Shown here: positions 1 to 11,507 of the stretch, one piece after another
Position numbering within the stretch: position 1 is the first letter of the stretch
How the letters are laid out: every line of letters starts with the position of its first letter
Source of the DNA: Rhizophagus irregularis
Taxonomy: Eukaryota > Glomeromycota > Glomeromycetes > Glomerales > Glomeraceae
Length of the DNA stretch: 64,000 nucleotides
Assembly: GCF_026210795.1 (NCBI RefSeq)
Contig: NC_089433.1
Location: forward strand, 4,799,001 to 4,863,000
Reading direction: 5' to 3'
The notes under the pieces: model-generated
The model's database searches: none
Seen by the model: the letters and a program-made list of their open reading frames with translations, nothing else
What the model was told of the DNA's origin: nothing
Program-made: the position numbers and the translations under genes

Positions 1-409
1 CAACTTTGTTTGCTGAATTTGAATTTAACTCATATTCGAAGTATTGATTATTATAATCAATTTTTTTTTTTTGCAAATAAATATTATATTATAATTCTTT
101 AAAATTTTTACAATACGAATTGTCATAATTGACTATTATTTACACATATATTGAAGATGTGATGATTCCTTTATTTTAAAAATTTAAATTTGAATAATTT
201 GATAGGCGCGTACAAAGTATTAACAAGCTCCACATTGCAGAATCACATGACGATCATCAGTCATCATTTTTTTTCCCACGACGCGATTTTTTTTACAAAT
301 ATATATACTCTCAACATATATACCATCAGTTTTCTCTACTGTTTTCTTTTCTTTAAAAAAAAAAATACTCTCTAAAAAATAAAAATACTCTAAAATCCTT
401 CACTTCGTC

Positions 410-465
410 CCTTTCTTAGACGTACGCGACTCCCTTTCTTAGACGTACGCGTCGCGTACGTCTAA
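410..465. repeat. direct repeat ending in a 13-bp-arm palindrome
   Basis: The phrase CCCTTTCTTAGACGTACGCG occurs twice in succession (about 410-429 and 433-451). The second copy forms the left arm of a perfect inverted repeat: TTAGACGTACGCG at 439-451 and its reverse complement at 453-465, with a one-base spacer. It is CpG-rich in a very AT-rich setting. It may be a transposon end or a protein-binding palindrome; the function is unknown. Confidence 0.75.
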
Positions 466-800
466 TTTTAGTGATCAATCTCAAACTACCATTGCCAATA
501 CGTGAACATAAAGAATTCCGATGGTCGTTGGTTTATAAACTTATTTCCTTAGAGGAGTTCTTGAAAAGAGTGCGTATCAAATATTAAAAACGCGAAATTT
601 TTTTTTTGATGTTTATAGACCTCTTATCATTGGATCTTATTTATTCCTTTTTTTTTATTTATTAGTTACAGGCTTACAGCACTATTTTGTATTGAAACAC
701 TAGACAACAGACGAAAGCTCTCTGAATGGAGCATTACCGGTTTTCTAGATGAGTGTAAATGGCTTAGGAGACTTTAAGAGAGGTGTGTATTTTTTTATTT

Positions 801-990
801 GCAAAGTGGGTAACTTCCTAAGCTAAAATTAGAACGGATAACTCATTTGAGTCGGGGAGTTCACAAATTTTACTTAGGAGGGTACTGGATTTGTTTGTTT
901 GGGTTGGGTAAGGGTGAGCAAAGTGGGTAATTCCTTGAAATTACCTGCTTTTTCTTTTTTATTTTATTTTTATTGCAAAGTGGGTAATTC
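801..990 (+). repeat. short dispersed repeat, three copies
   Basis: GCAAAGTGGGTAA occurs at about 801, 918 and 975. The last two copies extend into a longer shared block (GTGGGTAATTCC, then TGAAATTACCTGCTTT) about 57 bp apart, so a small tandem duplication is visible there. No coding content. Confidence 0.6.
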
Positions 991-2539
991 CTATGAAATT
1001 ACCTGCTTTCTTTTTTATTTTATTTTTATTTTTTTATTCCCTTTTTTTCTTTTTTATTTTATTTTGTTTTTATTTTTTTATTTCTTTTTTTTTTATTTTT
1101 TTTATTTCTCTTGTTCACTTGATAACCAACTCAAGCAGATAAAATCCTACTTTGTTATTGGTAAAGTCTGCTAATTCTAAAGGAGGAATTGGCTATGTCT
1201 TCTTTATCATTAAATAAAAATTTAGCACACTTTTAATAATTTTCCTTTCTTATAATAGGTAAATGCAGAGATTTACAAGAATGAAGAAATTCAACTTTAA
1301 AAGGAATAATATATGGTAAATAATTAATTTCTAGTTAATGGTTCTACTAGAGATACTAATTACGAATAAACTGAATCATTTATTACTAAAATTAAAAATA
1401 TTATTAAGGTAAGATAGTTAGGTGGTGATTCCGGTGTGTGGTGAAGGTCCTGTCATTATATCAGTCACTAAAGTTAAAGTATCTGGCGTAAAAGAGCCAA
1501 AAAATGTCAAACAATGGGGAATCACGAATGGAATTACTAATAAGAAAAAGAAAATCTATTTATCAAATCAACAGAGAAAGAACAATTCGAATAAACCTAC
1601 CAAAGGCTTATCTACTGATCAACCTCCAGATATAGTTCAGCGATCAAGATACATATTTACGTTTCCTCCTTACACAAGTTCAAAAAAGTCCGAATTGACG
1701 AGGCGTCTTACATACGTTGGACTTCTAGTAACTTTTACATTAGGGTACATGGGAAACCCATAGGGGTTTTTACTTTAAATAATAATATGGACCATTTTTA
1801 TAACACTTCGTTTATTTGTAATCTTTTAAATAGTAATAGATAACTATATTTTTATTTCTTGACTCTTTTATTTTCCTTGGTGCTTTGTCCGCGCGCGGTG
1901 TCTTTGACTCACGCTTGTGCTTCTTACTTAATTTTTCTCCACCAAGGTGGCATCACCTCAGTTCCGGAAGGGTCGAACGCGATTTGGTTATCAGTGTTGG
2001 AGGAAATTGTTGTTGGTCTTATTATATAGGATCTTTAATACTGTATTTTTTTATTTTTATTTCTCAAAGTAACAGTAAAATTACAAAGATAAAGTCACTA
2101 AACTAAATCAAAAGATCATTCGTTTATTTTTATTTTAAAAAAATAAATCACTTAAATATTACTATCATAATGTAAAATTTCAAATTCGGACTTAATCTAT
2201 AAAATCTCCATTTTTTATTAACCATAGTCTTTTTACCCAAGACATTTAATATTTTGAATTCGTACGATTCTGATTTCTGACTACGTAAATTCCTACGGCA
2301 CGAAAAAAAATATATATATGTATTAACATTTTAAATCAAAATCATGGATTTGAAAATTAATTACCACCCTGGGAGTTTGCTTAATAAATCATCGCGGCCA
2401 CAAATCAAGCACATCACTGACTTTATTTTCATTATTTCATTGTAATACAGATCGTCACTGGATCGCATGAACATACCATTTTTTGCTCACACGATTATCA
2501 GTCTTTTATTTGTGACACAAATAATTTATCAAGATATAA

Positions 2540-4601
2540 ATGTATGTATTCTCTAAAATCAGTAAAAAAAAAATGTTCCTGTTTAAATCATCCGCAAATA
2601 ATGAAGAAACTACTACCAAAACTGAATATAAATCAAAATTTCCATTTGTTCGCCCGAAAGAATCCGAACGAAAATTTGTTAGCCCTGTCATTGAGAAAGT
2701 CATAAAAGATATAACTTCGAATATGAAAGATAAAGATTTGGCAAGATTATTTGAAAATTGTTGGCCAAATACCTTAGGTAGGTAAATTATTTTCTGATTC
2801 GATGACGATAAAAATTTTTAAAATTTAATTTAATATTTTCCATACATAGATACGACGGTAGCTTGGTTTAATGTTGGTGAAGATTTCCAAGAACGTTCAT
2901 TGTTACTGGAGATATTCCGTAATTTATTCAACTTTTTTTTTTTTCAGAAGGATAGTTTGTTTTGGTTAAAGACGACCCAAAAAACATAAACTTTTTTTTT
3001 CCTAGTGCAATGTGGCTGAGAGATTCGACAAATCAAATTATCTCTTATATCCCTTACGCAAAATGTGATGATAAATTGAAAAATCTTATTTTAGGTGTTA
3101 TATATATGCAAGCAGAGTTAATTATCAGTGTAGGATTTATTTTTTCAATGATATTTTTTTTTAAAAAAAGATTACACATTTTTAATAAATTTTTTTATAG
3201 GATCCATATGCGAATGCATATTATGCACCACCTGAATCTAAAGTCTAAACTTCCTCATCCAAAAAATCCATGGTCAAAAACTGATATCACAACTCCACCT
3301 CCTTCAAGTGCTACATGGGAAAAAAAATGGGAGCTTGACTCTTTAGTTTCTTTTTTAAAATTATCTCATAATTATTGGAGTAATACTAAGGATGATAGAT
3401 TTTTAACGAATAAAATTTGGTTAGAAGCCGTTAATTCGATTTTAGATACAGCATATTAGAAATACATACAATGCAAGAATTTAAAAATGAAGCTTATAAA
3501 TTTTCTAGATTAACAAGAACTACCACTGAAACCTTGATGATGGAAGGAATTGGTGAGTAATTTAATATGTATATTTTTAAATTAATTATAAAAAGTTTAT
3601 GCGTATTTTTTTTTTATATATATATATATTATAGGAGCGCCTGTTAAAAGAATCGGTAATAATATTATATTTCTATTATTATTATAATTATTATTAATTT
3701 ATAATTATTATATAATTTTCAGGTCTTGTAAAATCACAATTTAGACCTTCAGACGATAGTACAACATTTCCTTTCTTAATTCCATCCAACGCTTTTGCTT
3801 CAGTTGAACTTTCTCATCTTTATGAGATGATTGATACCACATCACCTGATATTGCCAAGAAAGCTAAAAATTTATCTCAAATAATACGTGATTCTATCTA
3901 TTCAAATGCCATAATTCCACATAAACATTTTGAAAATATTTTTGCGTATGAAATTGATGGTTATGGTTCATCAAATTTAATGGATGATGCAAATTTACCA
4001 AGTTTATTAAGTTTACCTTATTTTGGATTTATTGATAATGATGATAAAATTTATCTGAAAACGAGAGATTTTGTTTTAAGTGATTGGAATAAATTTTGGT
4101 TTAATGGAGAAAAATTTCAGGGAGTTGGTAGTCCTCATACAGGGTTAGGTTACATTTGGCCAATGAGTCTATGTATGAAGGTATAATAATAATTATAATA
4201 ATAATAATAATTAAAAAAATTCTTAAATTTATTATAATTATATTATGTCTTTCTTAACTTTCTCTCAAATATAGATTTTAACGTCGACAAATGATCAAGA
4301 AATTTTAGAAACTTTAGAATTACTTAAAGAATCTAGTGCTGATACTGGATTAACGCACGAATCTTTTTATTATAATGATCCAAATAATTATACAAGATCA
4401 TGGTTTGCGTAAGTTAAAATTAAATTAAATATTTGAATGGAAAATAATATATTAATATATTAATTACATTTTTAATTTATTAAAAATAGTTGGGCTAACA
4501 GCTTATTTGGTGAAACTATTTTACATCTTGCAAAGGAGAAACCAGATTTAATCATGATAGATGATTTCAAATTTATAAAATTATTGGATGCGTCCAAATG
4601 A
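2540..4601 (+). pseudogene. GH125 exo-alpha-1,6-mannosidase gene with three frameshifts
   Basis: Family GH125 (DUF1237) enzymes are metal-independent exo-alpha-1,6-mannosidases that trim mannans or N-glycans. Family hallmarks are readable in order: FENCWPNTL|DTTV, TGDIP|AMWLRDSTNQ, DPYANAYYAPPE, WELDSL, GLVKSQFRPSDD, FPFLIPSNAFA, TGLGYIWPMSL, WFAWANSLFGE, FKFIKLLDASK. Splice sites give exons 2540-2777, 2850-2918, 3006-3129, 3201-3552, 3635-3655 (a 21-nt exon), 3723-4180, 4275-4408 and 4490-4601, all with GT-AG introns. The frame breaks at about 2893, about 3240 and about 3452, none in a long homopolymer, while every splice junction keeps the family sequence in register. An intact homologue would be about 480-500 residues. 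The gene is either a young pseudogene or a functional gene with assembly indels. The family call is strong; functionality is open. Confidence 0.85.
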
Positions 4602-6055
4602 TATCATAACGTTATTTATAGATTGTTAAAAATTATGTACTGTATAAATATTTATTCTGTGTATAAATAATATATTAATAATTTTTTATCATAAATTTTT
4701 TACTGCGCCTGCGCTCCTCAGTTCCCACTTTTTCTTTTTTTTTTTCTTAAACGCGAGACAAATGCTAATTTAATTAAACTATAATTGTAACATCAACATG
4801 ATTTCTTTAAAGATGATCCATGTTGATATCTTCTTTTAAGTATAAATGATGCGTGAAAAAAAATCTAAATTTGGTGATTCCTTTGCAATAAAAAAAGATG
4901 AGCAGCATACCTTCCATAAAGTGGGATGAATTACCATTTATTATAAAAGGCAACGTTAAATTTGAACAAAGGAATAAAAAAAAATAAAAATAAAAACAAA
5001 ATCGAATAACTCTTCCTTCACCCTTTTATTTTTTTTTTATCAAAAGAAAGAAAATATTTCAAAGAGTCATTATTTATTTTGGTAAGTAAAAATGTTTTTT
5101 TTTATATATATATAATTAATATATACATGTATTTGTTATTTATATCACCGACAAAAAAGGATGAAATTTCACACTTTTAATACATATATACATATACATA
5201 TGATGATTCATTAGATTTTTGAAAAATGGATGATAACAACAATGATCTCATATATTTCGGTGATTTAAATGGTAATAAAACTCTTTGCGTCCAATTAAAC
5301 CTTGTTGATCACTTAATCTCTTGTTTATAGAGAATTTCAGTAGAAATTTTCTTTAATAGGGGTTATTTTTTTTTTGATTGAGAATTTTATTAGAGAATTG
5401 TTTGTTGAAAAATTTTTTTATTTTTTTGATGAAGAGTTTTGTTTAGAAATCTTAATAGAAAATTTTATTGAAAATAGTTTTTTTTTTAATGAGGGTATCG
5501 AGAATTTTGGCTTGAAATTTTTTTTTTAATAAAGAATTTCATTAGAGATCTTTTTTTTTATAAAAAATTGATTAAAACTTTGTTGGAAAATTTTTTATTA
5601 AATTTTACAATTTTAATAAATTTTATTTTTTTTTAATGAATATTATAAAATAAATGGTTTGCTAGTATCGTACTATAAAATAAAATAAAAATTAAAAAAA
5701 AAAGCTGAATCATATACTAAGAATAAAATAAAAAAATATTAAATTACATTAATAAGATTAAGATAAAATTAACGATAGAATCCTAAATAGCATAGTAAAT
5801 TAAGCAAATTTTATATACTACTAGTAAAGCTCCGCATGAGCCGAGCCGGCTTGCGAGCTGAGCCATAATTAAATTGGCTTGATGCTTGAAAAGCTGGCTT
5901 GAAAAAGATCGAACTGGCTCGCCTACAAAGTAATAAAATACAGTAAAAATTAATAATTCTGATCGGTTACGGTTTCGTGTCGGTCATATTCCGATTTACC
6001 GATCCGATCAGTTAGTTGATTGATCAACTTTTTGTATAAAAAAAATATTTTTTTT
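4602..6055. other. intergenic with a possible orphan exon and degenerate repeats
   Basis: At 5227-5271 a short ATG exon (MDDNNNDLIYFGDLNG) stops exactly at a GT donor, but no matching downstream exon was found. From about 5320 to 5640 there is a degenerate array of GAGAATTTTATTAGAAAT-like phrases. At about 5838-5930 a GC-richer stretch (GAGCCGAGCCGGCTTGCGAG) and at about 5950-6025 a CGATCC-rich stretch resemble hAT-type transposon ends, but I could not pair termini or find a target-site duplication. Confidence 0.45.
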
Positions 6056-6163
6056 TTAGGTAAAATATCAGACACGGGGTGACATTTTGTCTAGCCATGT
6101 TTGATTTTTTACCACACAAAGTCTGATAATTTTGTCCAACTCATGAATAAATATTTTACCTAA
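6056..6163. mobile_element. small MITE-like inverted-repeat element
   Basis: TTAGGTAAAATAT at 6056-6068 is mirrored by ATATTTTACCTAA at 6151-6163, giving 13-bp perfect terminal inverted repeats around 108 bp. No convincing target-site duplication was seen, so the family is not assigned. Confidence 0.55.
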
Positions 6164-6239
6164 CTCTATATTATATATATTGACTAAATAGATCATTTTA
6201 ATATTATATATACTTCCATCGTCCAAAAAAATTCGAGAT

Positions 6240-6860
6240 ACCATATTTTTCTTCTTCGTCTAGCAATCGAACGTTCTCTTCAGTTCTATCAGAAATGTCA
6301 ACTGAACAGAATCAAAGTCTTTGGCGCAAAGGACATAAATATCATTAGTGCCATGTTCCTCTTGTTCTGGTAATTTCATGGTACAATTTCAAGTGTCAAC
6401 AATTACCCACTCTTTCGCAATTTTTTTAATAGGAGTATAAACACCGTTTCTTCCAAATCTTCGTTGATGTTCTTCCGATCAATATCCATCTCGTAATAGT
6501 TCAATGGCCCAATTTCTTTTATCGTTTATGTAAAAATCTAGATAACCTTTTGACCTATATATTGCCCCAACGTCTACGGCAGCAAAAATGTCTACAGGAA
6601 GCACCAGCATTGAAGACCTATAAAATTCCATTTTGCTATACACGCTCCAGTAGACGTCCATTTGTACCAATACCCTTACTTTTTCGCAATACATTTGGAT
6701 TCATTTTGCAAACACTGCATTTATGAAATCCTTAAATGTTTTAGGCGGTTATTTAAGTTGTGAAATTGAACCAAGAAGATATGTTATTCGGGGTAATGGC
6801 ACTGGAAAGTCGAGGATTGAAAGGCTTAGATTGTCCAAACACTTAGTACTAATAAGAATA
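6240..6860 (-). pseudogene. Crinkler/RHS-type nuclease domain relic
   Basis: Reading the minus strand in shifting frames recovers one coherent block: a segment with AVFAKMNPNVLRKSKGIGTN, then MEFYRSSMLVLPVDIFAAVD, GYLDFYINDKRNWAIELLRD, EHQRRFGRNGVYTPIKKIAK and EWVIVD. The ELLRDG...H..RF pattern is what I know from the restriction-endonuclease-like C-terminal domain of Crinkler/RHS-type proteins that are numerous in Rhizophagus. Several stops and frameshifts break it. No NTPase part is recognisable upstream. It is a dead fragment, independent of the fuller gene at 9360. Family assignment is from memory of motif style, so moderate. Confidence 0.6.
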
Positions 6861-7299
6861 TTTGTTTTGATAATTCAATTATTATAAGAAATTTTTTGAG
6901 ATGGATCAATTACGCAAATTTTTCAGAATACAAATAAAAATCTGGTTTAAGTTGCAACCTGATTGCCAATCCTATGATAATTACTATTTTTACTATTTTA
7001 ATTTCAATTCACGTTCATTTCAAGATTAGATAATTCCATCATACGAATTTTTGCTTCGTATTCTCTTAAAGAAATTTTCTGTTCTTTTAGAGTTATTTTT
7101 TTTTCTTGATATTAAAGTTCATTGAAATTTAAATTGTTGTTGTTTTCCTTATCATTTTTATCATCATCATAATCATCACCTTCTTAATCAGAAATTATGA
7201 TAGCTTTCTTGGACTGTGAGTTAGCTGATTTATAATAAATAAATAAATTGGATTAATTATAATTCAAAGTGGGATCAATTTTTAATATAATTTTTTTTT

Positions 7300-7768
7300 A
7301 AAATTTAACATTACCTTTTCGTTTATTGGATTGAACTTCACGAGCAATAGGCCCTTTATCATGTCCACGATTAGGTATATTATAAATTTGTTGAACACTA
7401 AATTGATGTAAATCTTTCCTTATCCAACTTTCGTCCTGTCCCACCCTTCAATATGATAAATAATTGCAACTCCTTCTTTACTTGTCGATGGTACTTGACT
7501 GGAGCCAGTGAATGTATTATTTTTTTGACGGTCGTATTTTTTGTAATGTATATTTCAGTATCCTCAGTGTCTTCAGTATCCCCATGTCAGATGAACTTGG
7601 CTATATTATAAAAATTAAAAAATTTTTATCGTTTAGTTTTGTATTATAAATATTCATATAAAATATTTAGTTTACCTCTGCAATAAGATCTTCTTCGTAA
7701 ATAATATCTTCTTTGTAAATAATATCTTCTTTGTAAATAATATCTTCTTTGTTAATAATAGTATTCAT
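7300..7768 (-). pseudogene. decayed small gene with KEDIIY repeats
   Basis: A minus-strand ATG at 7768 opens an exon encoding MNTIINKEDIIYKEDIIYKE and one further KEDIIY-like unit, ending at a GT donor near 7676. An AG acceptor follows near 7604. Downstream coding is broken by stops, but a readable stretch (KDLHQFSVQQIYNIPNRGHD followed by KGPIAREVQSNKRK) runs to a donor-like site at about 7315. The 18-bp DNA repeat at about 7685-7755 is the source of the peptide repeat. I do not recognise the family. Confidence 0.4.
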
Positions 7769-7879
7769 GGTTAAAAAGTTTATTAGAAAAGAGAACGTGA
7801 GAGGACGTGAGAGTCGCGAAAGTGAGAGTTTCGATGAAAAAAATTTTGGTTGATTAACTGATTATCGATTTATTGTATA

Positions 7880-8219
7880 TTTGTGTATTATATTGTTATA
7901 CAATGATTTTTTGTTGTACATACGCAGCAGTAGTTTTACTAAGTATACAATTTTGTATAACGTTTTACATGATCATACAATACTCTATAGGGTAACTCTA
8001 CGCTACAACTATCCGTATTACTCTACTTCGGCATCTAAGAAAAATCATGTGACTGAAATTTCGGTGACGGCCCGCTCAATCTACTCAACCTTTGAATGCA
8101 AACAGTACAAATAACTTGAATTCCAATAACAATGATTTAATAGCGGTCGGCCCGTCACGAAAAATCTGATACGGATAATCCCCAAATATATTACAAAATC
8201 TGACTTACTTAATCCAAGA
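7880..8219. other. intergenic
   Basis: No recognisable gene or element. The short frame at 7881-8114 has no domain-like features. Confidence 0.4.
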
Positions 8220-9049
8220 AGCATGAGATGCGAAAGATGAATCAATTCAAGCTAATCAAAAAGAATTATTGTATTGATATTTCTATATCAGATATTGAAG
8301 AATTCGATAAAAAGGCTGTAGAAATTAACAAACAAGTATAAAATTGGCGAGAAAAGGGAGAAGGGTATGATTATGACAATCTTACTAAACTCCTTCCTCC
8401 TGTACAAACGAGAAGCATTACGCAAACAGACTTAAAGAGCCAGGAAGATTTATGAGTTTTTCGAAAAAATAGGAATTGATAAAATCAAGTATATCACAAC
8501 ATATAGTGCGAATTCTATTTCGGAATTATTGATAGTCAAGTTCAAACTATTATTGATTATTTCTCCAAGAATCCCAACACTGATGATCAGGATGACTCTA
8601 TTATTGATTCCGAAGAGGAGATTTCAGATGATTAGACCAAGCGGATACCTTGGGGTAAGCATATCAACCTACCTATTTCTTTAACTTTCTTCGGGTGATT
8701 CCAAAGGAATCAATTCAGACAGATCGTCCAAAGCTGAAGTGAGTACATCATCTATTCCTAAGGGGAGATCCAAATCCAGACTTCCAATCTCTATTTTACC
8801 TGCTGATGAAACAGATGAAAAGCGAAAACATATAATTGGGTTAGTGTTAGAGCAGTTTCCTTATCTATCATTGAGATACAGTGAGAATTATGGTGATAAA
8901 TTTGTGTTTAACAGTTCAGTGCCTTGTCCCATATGTAATAAAGACCATGAAGCAAGAATGGTAAAGATGGTCGATGGGGCTGTTGTGAGTATTTTGGAGA
9001 ACGAATTTATCGCCCTGAGTGCTGAAGGCAAAATGGTATGCCAATAGTA
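8220..9049 (+). pseudogene. relic of an uncharacterised dispersed ORF with a CxxC-H motif
   Basis: A plus-strand coding block is readable across frame changes: ISDIEEFDKKAVEINKQV, NWREKGEGYDYDNLTKLLPP, VQTRSITQTDLKSQEDL, IDKIKYITTYSANSISELL, then an Asp/Glu-rich segment, then the open frame 8739-9047 with FPYLSLRYSENYGDKFVFNS and the zinc-knuckle-like CPICNKDH. This looks like one protein broken by several frameshifts and stops. The CPxCxxxH motif recalls zinc-binding parts of primase/helicase-like mobile-element proteins, but that is only a resemblance. I assign no function. Confidence 0.5.
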
Positions 9050-9359
9050 TCGGTAAAAGCATAGAGAACGAAAATTTCATCATGTGAAATACGCAGTATG
9101 AATGTATGATATCAGGAAAATTCTTGTTGGCCCGCCGTAGGTAATTATTTTTCTCCTCTGTGTGACGTAAGATTTGCATATATATGGTATCTATTCTGTA
9201 ATTTGGTGTGACATACTATCTGTATTAGTCAGTTGCGTAACCGATCAACTCAGTCTGTGTGACAATCGATTTCTCATATATATACAGTATATCCAATAAC
9301 CCCAACAATTTTTTTCTCAATTCATCCATTCTTTTCATACTATTTTAATCACAAAAATT

Positions 9360-11507
9360 ATGTCGTCTAACGTTGCAAGTTCCTCCGCTGGTGTTCCTGT
9401 TATTTCTCTTCCGACATTCGAGGAAGTGAGAGGATATAATGCCGTAGAACTTAATGGATTCTTGAAAGGGAGGTTAGGCAATATTGATAATCACATAGAC
9501 ACGTTAGCAGCTGGAGAAGTCGATGGCTCAATCTTTTTTGATTTAACGTACGAAGGTCTTAAAGCTCATGGAATATCTCTTGGAGCTTCTACAAAAATTA
9601 TGAAGTTGATTAATGAATATAAAGGAGGTAAGTAAATTTCATTCTCATATTTGCCAATAATACCGAAGGCTTTATATAATCTTGTGCTTTTCTTTCTGCT
9701 TCTTATCGTCAAACCCGCTCAAAAAACGTTCACGTTATTGTAGATCAAACCACCGCTGTAAGTGAGTCGTTATAGATTTTGTCAACGCGTCTTTGGCTTG
9801 ACTTTTTGATAACCGTTGATTCATTATTTGTTTGCATTATTAATATTTTCCAGTATTTAGGGTATAAACGAAGAAAAATTGATGATGAAGAAGAAGTTAA
9901 AAGTGATAACTATGATAATGAATCTCTTGAAAAGGTTTGGAAAGCTTTCAAGGATGCGACAATAGATGACAATGTCCTTAATCTATCCAATGATGCTTCC
10001 TATCTTCTGGGCGTTGACGATTACGAAAATCCAATAACCACTATATTCATCCGTGATTGCTATCTCGATTTGTCCAAGATAATTTTTGAAAGTAATAGGT
10101 CTCGTTGGCGTATTACCGGAAATCCGGGGATTGGGAAAACCTTCTTCGGTTATTACTTGCTTTATATTATTGCAAAAGCCAATGGAACGGTCATATACCA
10201 CCAACATCACAGATCTCCGATTCTTTTCAGCGAAGACAAAGTTTACTGTAGTAAGTTAGACAATATTCACCTATTCAAGGATTACCTAGGAAAAAATTAT
10301 TGTAGACGCTCGGGAGCCGATGGAATTTCGTGGAAAAACTATTCTTGTCTGTTCGCCCCAGACGACATACTATAAAACGTTTGATTCACTTGGGATAAAT
10401 GTACGATACATGCCGGTGTGGTCTCTTGCAGAGATCGATATTTGTAGGGATAAAATTGATATTTTCAAACATCTTACTAAAGAAGAAGTTCAGGCTCTGC
10501 ATTATAAATGGGGTGGGATTCCTCGATTTGTCTTGTTTCATGCCCACAATTACAATTCGCAAAAACAATTGGATACTGCAATTACTGAAGTCGAAAAGAG
10601 CATAATGTATTTTGTTGGTGAAACCTCTTCGGGCAACAGTGCAAGTCATAAACTCGTTCATATCTGTACAAATGTACCAATGAAAGAGGCGGATCAAGCA
10701 GAAGAGGTGGATCAAGAGGAAGAGGCGGGTCAAGAGGAAGAGGCACGAAATATACAAAATAAAGGAAAGGGGAGAGAAATTGAAGGATCTTCTACATCAG
10801 CAACTCTCGTGAATCCAACTATATCGGCAGACCTCGCAACTTCCATAGATTCTAAACTCGCTGATAAAATGTCTTATTATAGTGAATATATTCTAGAGTT
10901 TGCGTCTGATTATGTTTCCGAAATGGTAATGAACAAACTCGCTGAAAAACACAAGCAAGAATTGCTAGATTTTGTGAATAGTAGCGAGGATTTGAATGAA
11001 TTTGGTTCACTCCGAGGTACTATGTTTGAGCGACTTGCTCATCGAAAGTTGCTACGTGGAGGAAAATTTAAAGTTCGCCCTATAGATCAAAACCTCAAAA
11101 GGAATGATCCACAACTTGTACTGAATAACATGGAAAAAATGTTGTTTAGTGACATTGATGATATTGGAGATGCTACAAATACATCCGGTACTACTAAATA
11201 TTACATACCAACTCAAAAAAATAACAAGTCGTTCGATTCTTTTATCCCTACAAACAAGTTCTTCCAGATGACTATTGCAGAGAGACATCCTATCGTCAAG
11301 AGTGGCCTGGAAAAGTATATTCGTGGAATAACACGTCCAGATGAGGAGATCAGTTTTTACTTTGTTCTACCTGAAACAAGATTTGCTACTTACCGAGAAC
11401 AGAGTATTCACACTACAAAGAAAACTGTTATAAAGAAAAAACCTGCTTGGTTTGGTCGCTTTAAACAATACGCTCTTGAACTTGACCTGAAGATTAAAGA
11501 TATATAG
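9360..11507 (+). CDS. SAM-domain, P-loop NTPase and nuclease-like Crinkler-type protein (one frameshift)
   Basis: Exons 9360-9627, 9744-9757 (a 14-nt microexon encoding DQTT plus flanking codons) and 9854-11507, with GT-AG introns. The first about 85 residues are SAM-like (AGEVDGSIFFDLTYEGLKAH, GISLGASTKIMKLI). Exon 3 begins with a basic patch (YKRRKIDDEEE), then a P-loop GNPGIGKT at 10118-10141, then the PVWSLAEID and YKWGGIPRFVLFHA blocks typical of Crinkler/RHS-type NTPases. An acidic (D/G)QEEEA repeat linker is at 10680-10745. The C-terminal domain with MFERLAHRKLL, FDSFIPTNKFFQMT and FYFVLPETRF fits the restriction-endonuclease-like domain of this class. The reading frame changes once at a run of six A (10291-10296), between the NTPase Walker A and the downstream half. 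This may be a homopolymer sequencing error or an inactivating mutation. Proteins of this class are proposed nuclear effectors; role here is inference. Confidence 0.75.

Larger units (their letters stand above)
1..2539. other. intergenic, no supported gene
   Basis: AT-rich with long T and A tracts. The open frames here are either low-complexity (a Phe/Tyr-rich frame over 899-1174 is just T-runs translated) or lack any recognisable domain, such as 1422-1763. The only structure I see is a CpG-rich palindrome near 440, a short repeated phrase near 800-990, and a GC-richer patch at about 1885-2010 that I cannot classify. Confidence 0.6.

Noticed and set aside
899-1174. 91-residue open frame
   Set aside because: Almost entirely Phe/Tyr/Leu from T-runs plus a short DNA repeat; no protein-like character.
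1885-2010. Possible tRNA-derived SINE (GGGTCGAACGC resembling a B box)
   Set aside because: No matching A box at the right spacing, no cloverleaf, and no poly-A/T tail tied to it; kept only as a GC-richer patch.
5838-6025. Third hAT-type element (GAGCCGAGCCGGCTTGCGAG region)
   Set aside because: The sequence style fits a hAT end, but I could not pair it with an opposite terminus or an 8-bp duplication.
10386-10757. Antisense 123-residue frame within the NTPase gene
   Set aside because: Shadow of the plus-strand coding sequence; the acidic repeat reads as a hydrophobic run on the other strand.
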